Origin: Pseudomonadota bacterium
GTDB lineage: Bacteria; Pseudomonadota; Gammaproteobacteria; Steroidobacterales; Steroidobacteraceae
Assembly (NCBI GenBank): GCA_037200975.1
Contig: JBBCGI010000001.1
Span: 4,051,716-4,115,715, forward strand
Direction of reading: 5' to 3'
Length of the DNA stretch: 64,000 nucleotides
The position numbers were made by a program, and so were the translations under genes. Below the pieces are notes generated by a model. It was not told where the DNA came from. It worked only from the letters and a program-made list of their open reading frames with translations, and did not search any database. Shown piece by piece: positions 27,791 to 39,220 of the stretch; position 1 is the first letter of the stretch; the number at the start of each line of letters is the position of its first letter.

Positions 27791-28330
27791 ATGTTGCGGC
27801 ATCTGCCCAATTTCATCTGCCTGGTGCGTATCGCGCTGATCTGGCCGACGATCGACGCGTTGCAGTCGGCAAACTACTGGATCGCGCTGGCGCTGGTGGC
27901 GGTTTGCGCGGTCTCCGACGGGCTCGACGGCTGGCTCGCGAAGCGCTTCAACTGGACTTCGCACCTCGGCAAACTCCTCGATCCGCTGGCCGACAAACTA
28001 CTGCTGGTGGCGCTGTTCCTCACTGCCACCTGGATGAACCTGGTGCCCTGGTGGCTGACCGCGGTCGTGGTCGGGCGCGACGTGCTGATCGGTGGCGGCG
28101 CGGTCATCTATCGTGTCTTCATCGGCCCGTTGCACGGCCGTCCGACCATCCTCAGCAAGATCAACACCGGCATGCAGCTCGCGGTGGCGCTGGCCGCGAT
28201 CCTCGGCGCGGCGACCGGCCTGCCGACCCGCGACATGGTCGTGGCGCTGGCCTGCGTCACGCTGATCACCACCGTGGTTTCCGGGGCCGACTACCTGACG
28301 GTGTTCACGCGCCGCGCGCTCGCGACCTGA
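27791..28330 (+). CDS. CDP-alcohol phosphatidyltransferase (PgsA-like)
   Basis: A 179-residue membrane enzyme with about five helices. It carries the CDP-alcohol transferase signature: SDGLDGWLAKRFNWTSHLGKL is followed by LDPLADKL, giving the DxxDG...AxR...GxxxD pattern with the last metal-binding Asp in LADK. It probably makes phosphatidylglycerol phosphate or a related phospholipid from CDP-diacylglycerol. It is close to PgsA but is smaller than some relatives, so I do not assign the symbol. It lies between DUF2066 and hda, a known neighbourhood for PgsA-like genes in this group. Confidence 0.88.
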   Translation: MLRHLPNFICLVRIALIWPTIDALQSANYWIALALVAVCAVSDGLDGWLAKRFNWTSHLGKLLDPLADKLLLVALFLTATWMNLVPWWLTAVVVGRDVLIGGGAVIYRVFIGPLHGRPTILSKINTGMQLAVALAAILGAATGLPTRDMVVALACVTLITTVVSGADYLTVFTRRALAT

Positions 28331-28350
28331 ACGGCACGCGCCAACCCGCC

Positions 28351-29046
28351 ATGCGTCAGTTAATCCTCGGCGTGCAGTTGAAGGAGCGCGCCACCTTCGC
28401 GAGCTTCCTGACCGCGCGCAATGTCGAACTGGTGGCGCATTTGCGCAACGTCGCCGCCACCGCGCCCGCCGGCGCGACCTGGATCGCGGGCCCGCACACC
28501 GCGGGCAAATCCCACCTGCTGCAGGCGGTGTGCGCCGAAACCGCCCCGGAGAAGCGTGCGGCCTATCTACCGCTCGAGAGCCTGCTGCCGTTCGGGCCGG
28601 CTTCGCTCGACGGCGCCGATACGCTGGATGTCGCCTGTTTCGACGACGTGCAGGCCGTGGCGGGGCTCCCCGACTGGGAGCAGCGTCTATTCGCGCTGTG
28701 GCAGCGTGCGCTCGAGCGCGGCGGAACGTTGCTGTTCGCGGCGCGCGAGAACCCGGTGCACGTCGAGTTCGGCCTGCCGGATCTCAAATCGCGGCTGGCG
28801 TCGTCGGCGGTATTCGCGGTGCGCGAGCTGAACGACGAAGAACAGCTCGAAGCGCTCTATCTGCGCGCGCGCCTGCGTGGTTTCGAATTGCCGCCCGAGA
28901 CCGCGAAGTATTTGCAGCGCCGCTTCCCGCGCGACATGCGCACCTTGTGCGAGATCCTGGACACGCTGGACGACGCGGCGTTCGCCGCGCAGCGCCGGAT
29001 CACCGTGCCGTTCATCCGCGACGTCGTGGACGGAAAAAAGCCCTGA
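28351..29046 (+). CDS. hda: DnaA regulatory inactivator Hda
   Basis: A DnaA-like AAA protein that, with the sliding clamp, stimulates ATP hydrolysis by DnaA after initiation. It has 231 residues, matching Hda (about 233). Visible: an N-terminal clamp-binding type stretch (RQLILGVQLKERATF), Walker A GPHTAGKSHLLQA, the Walker B region VACFDDVQAVAG, sensor 1 LFAARENP, and the Arg of sensor 2 near FPRDMRTLCEIL. An in-frame reading upstream begins at 27904, but the ATG at 28351 gives the family N terminus. It ends 2 bases from the convergent wrbA gene. Confidence 0.95.
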   Translation: MRQLILGVQLKERATFASFLTARNVELVAHLRNVAATAPAGATWIAGPHTAGKSHLLQAVCAETAPEKRAAYLPLESLLPFGPASLDGADTLDVACFDDVQAVAGLPDWEQRLFALWQRALERGGTLLFAARENPVHVEFGLPDLKSRLASSAVFAVRELNDEEQLEALYLRARLRGFELPPETAKYLQRRFPRDMRTLCEILDTLDDAAFAAQRRITVPFIRDVVDGKKP

Positions 29047-29048
29047 AG

Positions 29049-29681
<633 letters not shown>

Positions 29682-29693
29682 CTATCATGCCCC

Positions 29694-29969
29694 ATGGTTT
29701 GCCGCCGTTCATTCGTTTCGGGCCGCGTCCAGGGCGTCTTTTATCGCGCCACGTGTGTCCGCAAGGCCGAGGCACTGGGGTTGACCGGTTTCGCGCGGAA
29801 CCTCACCGACGGCCGCGTGGAAGTGCTGGCCTGCGGCGAGCCGGCCGCGGTCGAGCAATTCACGGCGTGGTTGTGGGAAGGATCGCCGGCCTCGAAAGTG
29901 ACCGCCGTCGACACGACGGAAGTCGACCCCGCCTCGGTTCAGCGGACGACCGTCTTCACTTCGGCGTGA
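29694..29969 (+). CDS. acyP: Acylphosphatase
   Basis: A 91-residue enzyme that hydrolyses carboxyl-phosphate bonds. The active-site loop is SGRVQGVFYRA, with Arg18 matching the catalytic Arg, and GFARNLTDGRVEV supplies the catalytic Asn36. The ATG at 29694 is used; a longer in-frame reading from 29601 runs into wrbA. The 3' end overlaps the end of the convergent transglycosylase gene by 31 bases, so the last codons of both genes share DNA. Confidence 0.95.
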   Translation: MVCRRSFVSGRVQGVFYRATCVRKAEALGLTGFARNLTDGRVEVLACGEPAAVEQFTAWLWEGSPASKVTAVDTTEVDPASVQRTTVFTSA

Positions 29970-30562
29970 CGGTTGTCGCGGCCGAGATCGTCGGCGCCAT
30001 TCCAGCGCGTCCACTGGTCGATGACCTTGTCCGAGTACCAGCGTTTGCCCGTGCTGCCGTTGTAACGCGCCAGCGCGCGCGCGATGTTGTTGTTCTCGCG
30101 TTTGAGATAGGCGCGGAAGATCGCGCATCCCATGCGGATGTTCTCCGGCGATTTCGTCAGCTGGTGGCGGCGCATCCCCAGCGTTTCGGGCCAGAACGGC
30201 ATCACCTGCATGAGGCCGACGGCGCCCGCGTATGAAACCGCGTAGCGGTTGAAGCTGCTCTCGATGTCGATGATGGCCATGACGAGGCCGGGTGGAATAC
30301 GCACTTCGCCGCCGCGATTCGCCTCGCAGAACACATTCTTGAGAATCGCCATGCGTTCTTCACGGTCCGGCACCTTCTTGCGCAGGCGCGGCTCCATCAT
30401 CTTGTACCAGACCGCGGAGTCGTACCGGTCCTCGAAACATTCCGCCTGGTCGATGGCGTGCTGGACGGCGTTCTTCACTTCCGGTTCGCGCTGCGCATCC
30501 GCCGCCGGCGCGGCCAGCGCCTGGAGGGGCAGACAGAGAAGGAGGGGCAGGAGATAACGCAT
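29939..30562 (-). CDS. Lytic transglycosylase (SLT domain)
   Basis: Periplasmic murein lytic transglycosylase of 207 residues. The signal peptide is residues 1-17 (ending LQALA). The SLT domain follows, with the catalytic Glu in IDIESSFNRYAVS, then GAVGLMQVMP and ARYNGS. The N-terminal part before the SLT domain (about 20-95) is helical and charged. The ATG at 30562 follows GGGAGATAACGC; the upstream in-frame stretch to 30943 is a shadow in proS. It lies 16 bases after proS and may be cotranscribed with it. The 3' end overlaps acyP. Confidence 0.92.
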   Translation of the reverse strand: MRYLLPLLLCLPLQALAAPAADAQREPEVKNAVQHAIDQAECFEDRYDSAVWYKMMEPRLRKKVPDREERMAILKNVFCEANRGGEVRIPPGLVMAIIDIESSFNRYAVSYAGAVGLMQVMPFWPETLGMRRHQLTKSPENIRMGCAIFRAYLKRENNNIARALARYNGSTGKRWYSDKVIDQWTRWNGADDLGRDNRHAEVKTVVR

Positions 30563-30578
30563 GCCCCACGCCCCGTGG

Positions 30579-32288
30579 CTAGTTAGCCAGCTTGCCGCGG
30601 ATGAACGCGGGCGCATCGCCGGCCGGGAATTCCTCGGCCGCTGCGGCGCGCCGGTGGCGGTATTCGAGTTTGCCGGCCTCGAGGCCGCGGTCGCCCACGA
30701 CCACGCGATGCGGAATGCCGATGAGCTCGGTATCCGCGAACTTGACGCCCGGGCGCTCGTCGCGATCGTCGAGCAACACGTCGACTCCCGCGGCAACGAG
30801 CTCGGCGTACAGGCGGTCTGCGGTTTCTCGGACACGTTGCGACTTGGGTGCATTGATCGGTACCACGACCACCTGGAAGGGCGCGATGGCGTCCGGCCAG
30901 ATGATGCCGCGCGCATCATGGTTCTGCTCGATGGCCGCCGCAACGACGCGTGTCACACCGATCCCGTAGCAACCCATGTACAGCGTGGCCTGTTTGCCGG
31001 ATTCGTCGAGCACGGTCGCGCCCATCGACAGGCTGTATTTCTGCCCCAGCTGGAAGACGTGGCCGACTTCGATGCCCCGGGCGACGGCTAGTTTGCCCTT
31101 GCCGGTGGGCGAGGGGTCGCCAGCAACCGCATTGCGGATGTCGGCGGCGGTGGGCTCGGGCAGATCGCGGCCCCAGTTGACGCCGGTGAGGTGCGTGTCC
31201 TTCTTGTTCGCGCCGCAGACGAAGTCCGCCATCGCGAGCACCGAGTGATCCGCGTAGATTTTGCCCTTGAAGCCGATCGGTCCCAGGAATCCGGGCTCGG
31301 CGCCGGTGGCTTTCGCGATGGTGTCGTTCGAGGACATGCGCAGCGGCTTCGCCACGCCGGGCAGCTTCTGCGCCTTGACGGCGTTGAGCTCGTGATCGCC
31401 ACGCACCAGCAGCGCGACCACGCCGCCTTCGTCACCGTCGACTAACAAGGTCTTGACCAACTGGTCGGCGGACAGCTTGAGCTGCTGCGTGACTTCTTCG
31501 ATGGTCCGCGCGTTCGGTGTCGCGACTTCGGCGAGCGCTGCGTTCGCAGCCGGGCGCGACGCCGACGGCGGCATGGCCACGGCCATCTCGACGTTCGCGG
31601 CGTAGGAGTCGCCGTCGGAGAACAGGATCGCGTCTTCACCGGATTCGGCGAGCACGTGGAATTCCTCGGAACCGGTGCCGCCAATAGCGCCCGGATCCGC
31701 GACCACCGAGCGGAACCGCAAGCCGAGCCGCGTGAAGATCGCGGTATACGCGCGATGCATGGCGTCGTATCCCTGTTGCAGCGATTCCTGCGTCAGATGA
31801 AACGAATACGCATCCTTCATGAGGAATTCGCGCGCGCGCATCACGCCGAAACGCGGCCGGCGCTCGTCGCGGAATTTCATCTGGATCTGGTAGAAGTTCG
31901 CCGGCAGCTGGCGGTAGCTCTTGAGGTCGTTACGCGCGATGTCGGTGATCACTTCCTCGTGCGTGGGCCCGAGGCAGAAGTCCCGCTCGTGGCGGTCCTT
32001 GAGGCGCAGCAGCTCCGGCCCGAATTGCCCCCACCTGCCGGATTCCACCCACAGCTCGGCGGGTATGACGCCCGGCATCAATACTTCCAGCGCGCCGGCA
32101 CGATTCATCTCCTCGCGCACGATGTTTTCGACCTTGCGCAGGGTGCGCAGGCCGAGCGGCATCCAGGTGTACAACCCGGCGGCGAGTTTGCGAATGAGGC
32201 CCGCGCGCAGCATGAGCTGTTGGCTCACGACGTCGGCGTCGGCGGGAGTTTCCTTGGTCGTGTTGACCGGGTATTGGGACCAGCGCAT
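30579..32288 (-). CDS. proS: Prolyl-tRNA synthetase
   Basis: Class II aminoacyl-tRNA synthetase, 569 residues, the bacterial form with an inserted editing domain. Visible: the start [15 protein letters not shown], motif 2 with [41 protein letters not shown], an insertion domain (about residues 230-400, including [13 protein letters not shown]), and motif 3 [17 protein letters not shown] with the C-terminal anticodon-binding domain. The ATG at 32288 is chosen; in-frame sequence upstream to 32669 is a shadow opposite pssA. Its start faces the pssA start 36 bases away. Confidence 0.98.
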   Translation of the reverse strand: MRWSQYPVNTTKETPADADVVSQQLMLRAGLIRKLAAGLYTWMPLGLRTLRKVENIVREEMNRAGALEVLMPGVIPAELWVESGRWGQFGPELLRLKDRHERDFCLGPTHEEVITDIARNDLKSYRQLPANFYQIQMKFRDERRPRFGVMRAREFLMKDAYSFHLTQESLQQGYDAMHRAYTAIFTRLGLRFRSVVADPGAIGGTGSEEFHVLAESGEDAILFSDGDSYAANVEMAVAMPPSASRPAANAALAEVATPNARTIEEVTQQLKLSADQLVKTLLVDGDEGGVVALLVRGDHELNAVKAQKLPGVAKPLRMSSNDTIAKATGAEPGFLGPIGFKGKIYADHSVLAMADFVCGANKKDTHLTGVNWGRDLPEPTAADIRNAVAGDPSPTGKGKLAVARGIEVGHVFQLGQKYSLSMGATVLDESGKQATLYMGCYGIGVTRVVAAAIEQNHDARGIIWPDAIAPFQVVVVPINAPKSQRVRETADRLYAELVAAGVDVLLDDRDERPGVKFADTELIGIPHRVVVGDRGLEAGKLEYRHRRAAAAEEFPAGDAPAFIRGKLAN

Positions 32289-32324
32289 AGGGGCGCGAGA
32301 GTGTATCAGGTGAGGGATTCGCCT

Positions 32325-33134
32325 ATGATGCCGGCCGTGACGCAAGACCTTAAAACGACCGGGAATTCGCCGCCGAATCCGCCGAGCCGCGGCATTTATC
32401 TGCTGCCCAATCTGCTCACCACCGGCTGTCTCTTTTCCGGCTTCTACTCCATCGTCGCGGCCATCGACCGCAATTTCGCCCTGGCGGGCGGAGCGGTATT
32501 CATCGCGATGGTGTTCGACGGTCTCGACGGCCGCGTGGCGCGCTGGACGCGCACGGAAAGCTCCTTCGGCAAGGAGTACGACAGTCTCGCGGACATGGTG
32601 GCCTTCGGTGTGGCGCCCGCGGTGCTCGTCTATCAATGGGGCGTGGTGCGCATCGGCGAGTACGGCCACGAATGGCGGCAGTTCGGCTGGGTGGTCGCGT
32701 TCTTCTATGCATGCTGCGCGGCGATGCGCCTGGCGCGCTTCAACACTGCCGTCGCGGGTGGCGACAAGCGCTACTTCCAGGGCCTGCCGAGTCCGTCGGC
32801 CGCGGCGGTCGTCGCCGCCTTTGTGTGGTTCTTCAGCAAGTGGCGCGAGCCCGGGTTGCCTGGTTTGCTGCTGGCGTTCGCGGTCACGGGTTATGCCGCG
32901 GCGCTGATGGTCTCGGCGTTCAGTTACCTCTCGCTCAAGCAGATCGAGGTCAACCAGCGCGTCAAGTATTCGTACATCGCGTTCGTGATCCTGCCGATGC
33001 TCATCCTGATCCGCCTCGACGCGCCGACGATGTTGTTCGCGATGTTCGTTTCCTACGCGACGTACGGGCCCGTCCAGTGGCTGGTCCGCAAGATGCGCCG
33101 TCCGCGCGTGCCACCGCCCGTATCGACTAGCTAG
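32325..33134 (+). CDS. pssA: CDP-diacylglycerol-serine O-phosphatidyltransferase
   Basis: Makes phosphatidylserine, the precursor of phosphatidylethanolamine. A 269-residue membrane protein of the type II CDP-alcohol transferase family (PssA-like). The metal-binding signature is [23 protein letters not shown], given here only in its DGLDG, AR, G and YDSLADM parts. Several membrane helices follow, with [11 protein letters not shown] typical of PssA. ATG 32325, 8 bases after GAGGG, is used; a second ATG is at 32328. It lies upstream of the DNA glycosylase gene by 2 bases. Confidence 0.95.
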   Translation: MMPAVTQDLKTTGNSPPNPPSRGIYLLPNLLTTGCLFSGFYSIVAAIDRNFALAGGAVFIAMVFDGLDGRVARWTRTESSFGKEYDSLADMVAFGVAPAVLVYQWGVVRIGEYGHEWRQFGWVVAFFYACCAAMRLARFNTAVAGGDKRYFQGLPSPSAAAVVAAFVWFFSKWREPGLPGLLLAFAVTGYAAALMVSAFSYLSLKQIEVNQRVKYSYIAFVILPMLILIRLDAPTMLFAMFVSYATYGPVQWLVRKMRRPRVPPPVSTS

Positions 33135-33136
33135 AG

Positions 33137-33901
33137 ATGCAAGCGACGCTGCGCAACGCGTATCTCGACGCGCTCGGAATCGATCGCTGGGTGCCTCGCG
33201 ATGCGCCCGAGGCGGCCGCGGACACCCCCGAGCCCATTACCGCTGCGCCGCGCACGTCATCCGCGCGCGCGCCAGCGCCCGAGCCCGCGTCGCGCGCGCC
33301 GCTCATCGCCCCCACGCCGCTGCCGGCCGGCATTGACTGGGAACCGCTGCGCGAGCGCGTGGCCGGATGCACACTTTGCGACCTGTGCAAGACGCGCACG
33401 CAAACCGTATTCGGCGTGGGCAACCGCGCGGCCGAATGGCTGGTCATCGGCGAAGCGCCGGGCGCCGAAGAAGACCGCCAGGGCGAACCATTCGTCGGCC
33501 GCGCCGGCCAGTTGCTCAACGCCATGCTGCTGGCCATCGGCCTGCCGCGCGACACCGTGTTCATCGCCAACGTGCTCAAGTGCCGTCCGCCGGGCAATCG
33601 CGATCCGAAACCCGAGGAGGTTTCGCGCTGCCTGCCGTACCTGTCGGCGCAGATCGCGTTGCTCAAGCCGAAGGTCATCCTTGCGGTAGGCCGCATCGCC
33701 GCGCAGAACCTGCTGGCGACCGACGCGCCGCTGTCGCGCCTGCGCGGCAAGCTGCACACCTTCGGCGAGGCGAACACGCCGCTCGTGATCACCTATCACC
33801 CTGCCTATCTACTGCGCACGCCCGGCGACAAGCGCAAGGCCTGGGAAGACCTCAAGTTCGCGCGGTCGACTTACCAACGCATCGTGGGTGGAGGGGGCTG
33901 A
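33137..33901 (+). CDS. Uracil-DNA glycosylase, family 4
   Basis: Removes uracil from DNA in base-excision repair. The 254 residues begin with about 68 less conserved residues (Ala/Pro-rich), then the 4Fe-4S cysteines CTLCDLC (Cys78, 81, 84) with others near CRPPGNRD and SRCLPYL. The active-site motif is [20 protein letters not shown] and the C-terminal one is TYHPAYLLR. This is the iron-sulfur family 4 pattern. It follows pssA by 2 bases and is followed by rimI after 1 base, so the three form an operon. Confidence 0.95.
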   Translation: MQATLRNAYLDALGIDRWVPRDAPEAAADTPEPITAAPRTSSARAPAPEPASRAPLIAPTPLPAGIDWEPLRERVAGCTLCDLCKTRTQTVFGVGNRAAEWLVIGEAPGAEEDRQGEPFVGRAGQLLNAMLLAIGLPRDTVFIANVLKCRPPGNRDPKPEEVSRCLPYLSAQIALLKPKVILAVGRIAAQNLLATDAPLSRLRGKLHTFGEANTPLVITYHPAYLLRTPGDKRKAWEDLKFARSTYQRIVGGGG

Positions 33902-33902
33902 C

Positions 33903-34388
33903 GTGGCCGCGGCTCCCGAGGACCTGCGGGAAGTGCCGGAAGTCGTCATCCGGCCGATGCTGGAAATCGATCTTCCCGAGATCGCCGCGATCGAGCTGAA
34001 GAGCTACGCGTTTCCCTGGAGCGAGAACATTTTCCGCGACTGCCTGCGCGTCGGGTACACCTGCCGCGCGCTCGACCTGGCCGGGCAGATCATCGGCTAC
34101 GGGGTCATGAGCCTGGGAGCAGGCGAGGCGCACATCCTCAATGTCTGCGTGCGGGAAGAATTCCGCACCGTCGGATTTGGCGGACGCCTGCTCGAAAACC
34201 TGCTCGAACGGGCCGCCGCCGGCGGGGTCACCGAAGCATTTCTCGAGGTGCGGCCGAGCAATCTCGCCGCCATCCGGCTCTATCAACGTCTCGGGTTCGA
34301 ACAAATCGGCATTCGCCGCGGGTATTATCAGGCCCCCGATGGGCGTGAAGACGCCATCGTGCTGAAGCGCGAGCTTCGGCGCACCTGA
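33903..34388 (+). CDS. rimI: Ribosomal protein S18-alanine N-acetyltransferase
   Basis: GNAT acetyltransferase that modifies the N terminus of ribosomal protein S18. It has 161 residues from the GTG at 33903, which has GGAGGG seven bases upstream; a GTG at 33888 is an alternative inside the glycosylase gene. Visible: VIRPMLEIDLPEIAAIE, the acetyl-CoA loop in REEFRTVGFGGRLLENLL (variant of RxxGxGxxL), and LEVRPSNLAAIRLYQRLGFEQIGIRRGYY, the RimI C-terminal motif. It is positioned as in many gammaproteobacteria, next to the UDG and prfC genes. Confidence 0.94.
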   Translation: MAAAPEDLREVPEVVIRPMLEIDLPEIAAIELKSYAFPWSENIFRDCLRVGYTCRALDLAGQIIGYGVMSLGAGEAHILNVCVREEFRTVGFGGRLLENLLERAAAGGVTEAFLEVRPSNLAAIRLYQRLGFEQIGIRRGYYQAPDGREDAIVLKRELRRT

Positions 34389-34403
34389 CACCTCGAGAAT
34401 TTC

Positions 34404-35987
<1,584 letters not shown>

Positions 35988-36015
35988 TGGCGCAGGGCAC
36001 GTCGCCCGCGTAGCC

Positions 36016-37284
36016 TTGTCTCCCGTGCGCGATCTCATCAAGAACAAGCAGATCTTTTCCTGGGCCCTGTACGACTGGGCCAACTCGGCGTTCGCTACCA
36101 CGGTGATGGCGGGGTTTTTCCCGGTGTTCTTCCAGAAATTCTGGAGCACCGACGTGACGCCGGTCGAAACCACGGCGCGCCTGGGTTATGCCAACGCCGC
36201 GGCGGGGCTCGTCATCGCGATCCTCGCGCCGATTCTCGGCGCCATCGGCGATCGCGGCGGGCGCCGCAAGCAATTCCTGTTCGCGTGGACCTTGTTAGGC
36301 GTGGGCTCGACCGCCGCGTTGTACCTCGTCGGGCAGGGCGAATGGCTCGCGGCCGCGGTGTTGTTCGTGCTCGGCACCATGGGTTTCAACGGCGGCATCG
36401 TGTTCAACGACTCGATGCTGCTCGACGTGGCGCAGCCCAATCAATTCGATCGCGTTTCCTCTTTCGGTTATGCGCTGGGTTATCTCGGGGGCGGGCTGCT
36501 GTTCCTCATCAACGTGGTCATGGTCAGCAAGCCGGCGTTGTTCGGGCTGGCGGACGCCGGGCAGGCGGTGCGCGCGTCGTTCGTCACCGTCGCGGTGTGG
36601 TGGCTGGTGTTCACGATTCCACTGATGCGCCGCGTACACGAGCAGCAGCGCGGCCCGCATCTGCCGTTTTTCGACGCCGCCCGCGTCGGTTTCAAAGAGC
36701 TCAGGAACACGATCGCGCACGTGCGCCAGTACAAGACGATCGCGATGTTCCTGCTGGCGTACTGGTTCTACATCGACGGCGTGAACACCATCATCAAGAT
36801 GGCGGTGAACTACGGCGTCTCGCTCGGCCTCGACACGAACAGCCTGCTCACCGCGTTGCTGGTCACGCAGTTCGTCGGCTTCCCGGCGGCGCTGTTCTTC
36901 GGTTATCTCGGCGACCGCATCGGCCCGAAACGCGGCATCCTCATCGGGCTCGCCGTCTACGCGGGCATCACCGTGTACGCCTACTTCCTCGATTCGGAAG
37001 CGGAGTTCTTCGCACTGGCCGTGGTCGTCGGCCTGGTGCAGGGCGGCGTGCAGAGCCTGTCGCGGTCGGTGTTCGGCCGGCTCGTTCCCGAGGGCAAGAA
37101 CGCGGAGTTCTTCGGATTCTTCAACATGATGGGCAAGTTCGCGACGGTCCTCGGCCCCTTGCTCATCGCCATCGTCGCGGGCGTCACGCACAACGAACGT
37201 GCTTCGATCATCTCGCTGGTGCTGCTGTTCGTGATCGGCGCGGTCCTGTTGTGGCGCGTGCGGCTTACACCGCGAGCCGCCTGA
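36016..37284 (+). CDS. UMF1-family MFS transporter
   Basis: A 422-residue membrane protein with 12 predicted helices. The start TTG at 36016 (or GTG at 36025) gives the family N terminus: KNKQIFSWALYDWANSAFAT. The loop GDRGGRRKQFLF after helix 3 and GYLGDRIGPKRGILIG in the second half are MFS-type signatures. UMF1/Atg22-like proteins are thought to move small molecules such as amino acids, but the substrate here is unknown. No Shine-Dalgarno is obvious at either start. The 3' end overlaps the convergent transglutaminase gene by 20 bases. Confidence 0.85.
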   Translation: MSPVRDLIKNKQIFSWALYDWANSAFATTVMAGFFPVFFQKFWSTDVTPVETTARLGYANAAAGLVIAILAPILGAIGDRGGRRKQFLFAWTLLGVGSTAALYLVGQGEWLAAAVLFVLGTMGFNGGIVFNDSMLLDVAQPNQFDRVSSFGYALGYLGGGLLFLINVVMVSKPALFGLADAGQAVRASFVTVAVWWLVFTIPLMRRVHEQQRGPHLPFFDAARVGFKELRNTIAHVRQYKTIAMFLLAYWFYIDGVNTIIKMAVNYGVSLGLDTNSLLTALLVTQFVGFPAALFFGYLGDRIGPKRGILIGLAVYAGITVYAYFLDSEAEFFALAVVVGLVQGGVQSLSRSVFGRLVPEGKNAEFFGFFNMMGKFATVLGPLLIAIVAGVTHNERASIISLVLLFVIGAVLLWRVRLTPRAA

Positions 37285-39220
37285 CCTCGCGCTCGAACTG
37301 CGCGATCTCGTTTTTGGCGGCCCGCGGGCCGAAGCGCAGCCGCGCGTAACGCGCCGCGAGCGCCTCGACGCGCGGCCCGAGCTCGGGTCGAAGTGCGCCC
37401 ACGCGCCGCGCGTAATCCATCGGTCCTTCGTGTGCGGCGCGTGGCGGCGCCACGCGTGCGAGCCGGCGCGTGGCGCGCAACCAGGCGCGCGCGAGGCGGT
37501 CGGGTTTGAGGCGCGCGACACTGCGCCGCAGCGACAGCCCCACCCACGCGATCCACGCCAGCAAGGCGAGTGCGAATGCCCAGCCCAGGTGCCGCCAGTC
37601 CGGCGATTCGACGCCTAACTTCCGCAACAGGTCGAATTGCGCCCGCAGGTTGAACTCGACCACCTGGTCCTGCCACCACTGGTTTGCCCCGTCCCACAGG
37701 TGATTGAGCTGGCGCAGCCAGGTATTGCGAAAAAAGACACTGGCCACCGGCAATGAATCGTTGAACAGATCGAGGATGCCGCGCTGCAGCCGTTCCGGCG
37801 CCACCACGGCCGTGGGATCCATGCGCGTCCAGCCGCGGCCTTCGAGCCAGATCTCGGTCCACGCATGGGCATCGGACTGCCGCACGATCAGGTATCCGCC
37901 GGCCGGATTCCATTCACCACCCAGATATCCCGTGACCACCCGGGCCGGGATTCCCGCCGAACGCATCAGCATCGCGAAGGCGGATGCGAAGTGTCCGCAG
38001 AAGCCACGTTTGGAGTCGAACAACGTCGTGTCCACGGAGTCGAGCGTGGTCGTGCCCGGTTCGAGCGTGTACTCGAGTCCGTTGGTGCGAAACCATTCGA
38101 GCACGGCGCGCGCGTAGGCAGCGTCATCCGGCGTGCGCGCGCGAATTTCACGCGCCAGTGCGAGCGTGCGTGGATTGCGTCCGTCAGGCAGCTGGGTTTC
38201 GTACCTGCGCCCGAGCGTCGACAACTCGCCCGACGAGCGGGTCGCAAGATGCGAAACGGCGTCGTAGCTGACGACGTCGGTGATGCGATCCATCGTCGAA
38301 AGCTGCCGGTCGTAGGACATGAACACGTCGCGCCGCGGGCTGGCATCGACGGTGTCGAGTGCGTACAGCCACGGCTGCCAGGTCGGTTCGAGCGTCACGC
38401 GATAACGCACCGGATCGCCGAGCATTTCGAGCGGCTCGGCGCGGTAGAACCGCGCTCGCTCGCGCCGCCAGGTGAAGCCGTCGAAGCTGTTGAGCACGGG
38501 GCCCCGCCAGTACAGCGCCGCGCGCGCCGGCAGCCCGGCCGCGAAGCGCACGCGAAACGCCGGGTCGTATTCGTTGGCGAGTTTGCTGATGCTGCCCGGG
38601 GACATCTCGTCGGACAGCCCGGTGGTCGCCCCGGCGCCGCGCTCGAGTGCCCAGAATTGACCGGCGACGCGCGGAAAGAACAGGAAGCAGGCGGCCGCCA
38701 GCGGCACCGACATCGCCAGCGCGCGGCCGGAAAGCCGCAGCGCCGTGCGTGTGCGCAGCGCGTCGCCGGGATAGGCGATCAACGCGATGGCGGCGCACGC
38801 TCCCCAGACGATCAGTAGATAGAGCGGCAGCCGCCAAAGCGACTGGCTCGCGAGCGCCGCGGCCAGCAGCAGGAACAGCGACACGCCGACCACGATGCCA
38901 TCGTCGCGGCGCGTGCGCGATTCGATGAGTTTCAGCGCGCCCATCACCACCAGCAGCGCGGTGCCGGCAGCGAGGCCGTTGACGGTGCGAAAGTTAGCGA
39001 GCACCGCGGCCACCAGCAACGCCGTGAGCATGCCGAACAGGAAACGTGCGCCGCGCCGCCCGCGCGGCGGCTGCAACCAGCCGAATCCGATGGACAGGCG
39101 CCACGCCACACTCAGCAGCGCGATCGCGGTACACCAGGGCGGCGCATGGCCGGCGATGAAAAGAACGCTGGCCATGAACACCAGCGTTGCCGCGACCTGC
39201 GCGCGGGCCGCCGTGTTCAC
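37265..39220 (-). CDS. TgpA-like transglutaminase, DUF3488 membrane protein
   Basis: A 651-residue membrane protein. The N-terminal half (residues about 1-200) has six or so membrane helices (DUF3488), followed by a periplasmic transglutaminase core: the nucleophile Cys in KRGFCGHFASAFAMLMR, the His in SDAHAWTEIWLEG, and the Asp in TRMDPT. One further helix and a cytoplasmic C-terminal tail (DUF4129-like) end the protein. TgpA of Pseudomonas aeruginosa is the model of the family. A GTG start overlaps the DUF58 stop (GTGA). It is last of the moxR-DUF58-TgpA operon. The substrate is not known. Confidence 0.92.
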   Translation of the reverse strand: MNTAARAQVAATLVFMASVLFIAGHAPPWCTAIALLSVAWRLSIGFGWLQPPRGRRGARFLFGMLTALLVAAVLANFRTVNGLAAGTALLVVMGALKLIESRTRRDDGIVVGVSLFLLLAAALASQSLWRLPLYLLIVWGACAAIALIAYPGDALRTRTALRLSGRALAMSVPLAAACFLFFPRVAGQFWALERGAGATTGLSDEMSPGSISKLANEYDPAFRVRFAAGLPARAALYWRGPVLNSFDGFTWRRERARFYRAEPLEMLGDPVRYRVTLEPTWQPWLYALDTVDASPRRDVFMSYDRQLSTMDRITDVVSYDAVSHLATRSSGELSTLGRRYETQLPDGRNPRTLALAREIRARTPDDAAYARAVLEWFRTNGLEYTLEPGTTTLDSVDTTLFDSKRGFCGHFASAFAMLMRSAGIPARVVTGYLGGEWNPAGGYLIVRQSDAHAWTEIWLEGRGWTRMDPTAVVAPERLQRGILDLFNDSLPVASVFFRNTWLRQLNHLWDGANQWWQDQVVEFNLRAQFDLLRKLGVESPDWRHLGWAFALALLAWIAWVGLSLRRSVARLKPDRLARAWLRATRRLARVAPPRAAHEGPMDYARRVGALRPELGPRVEALAARYARLRFGPRAAKNEIAQFEREVRRLAV

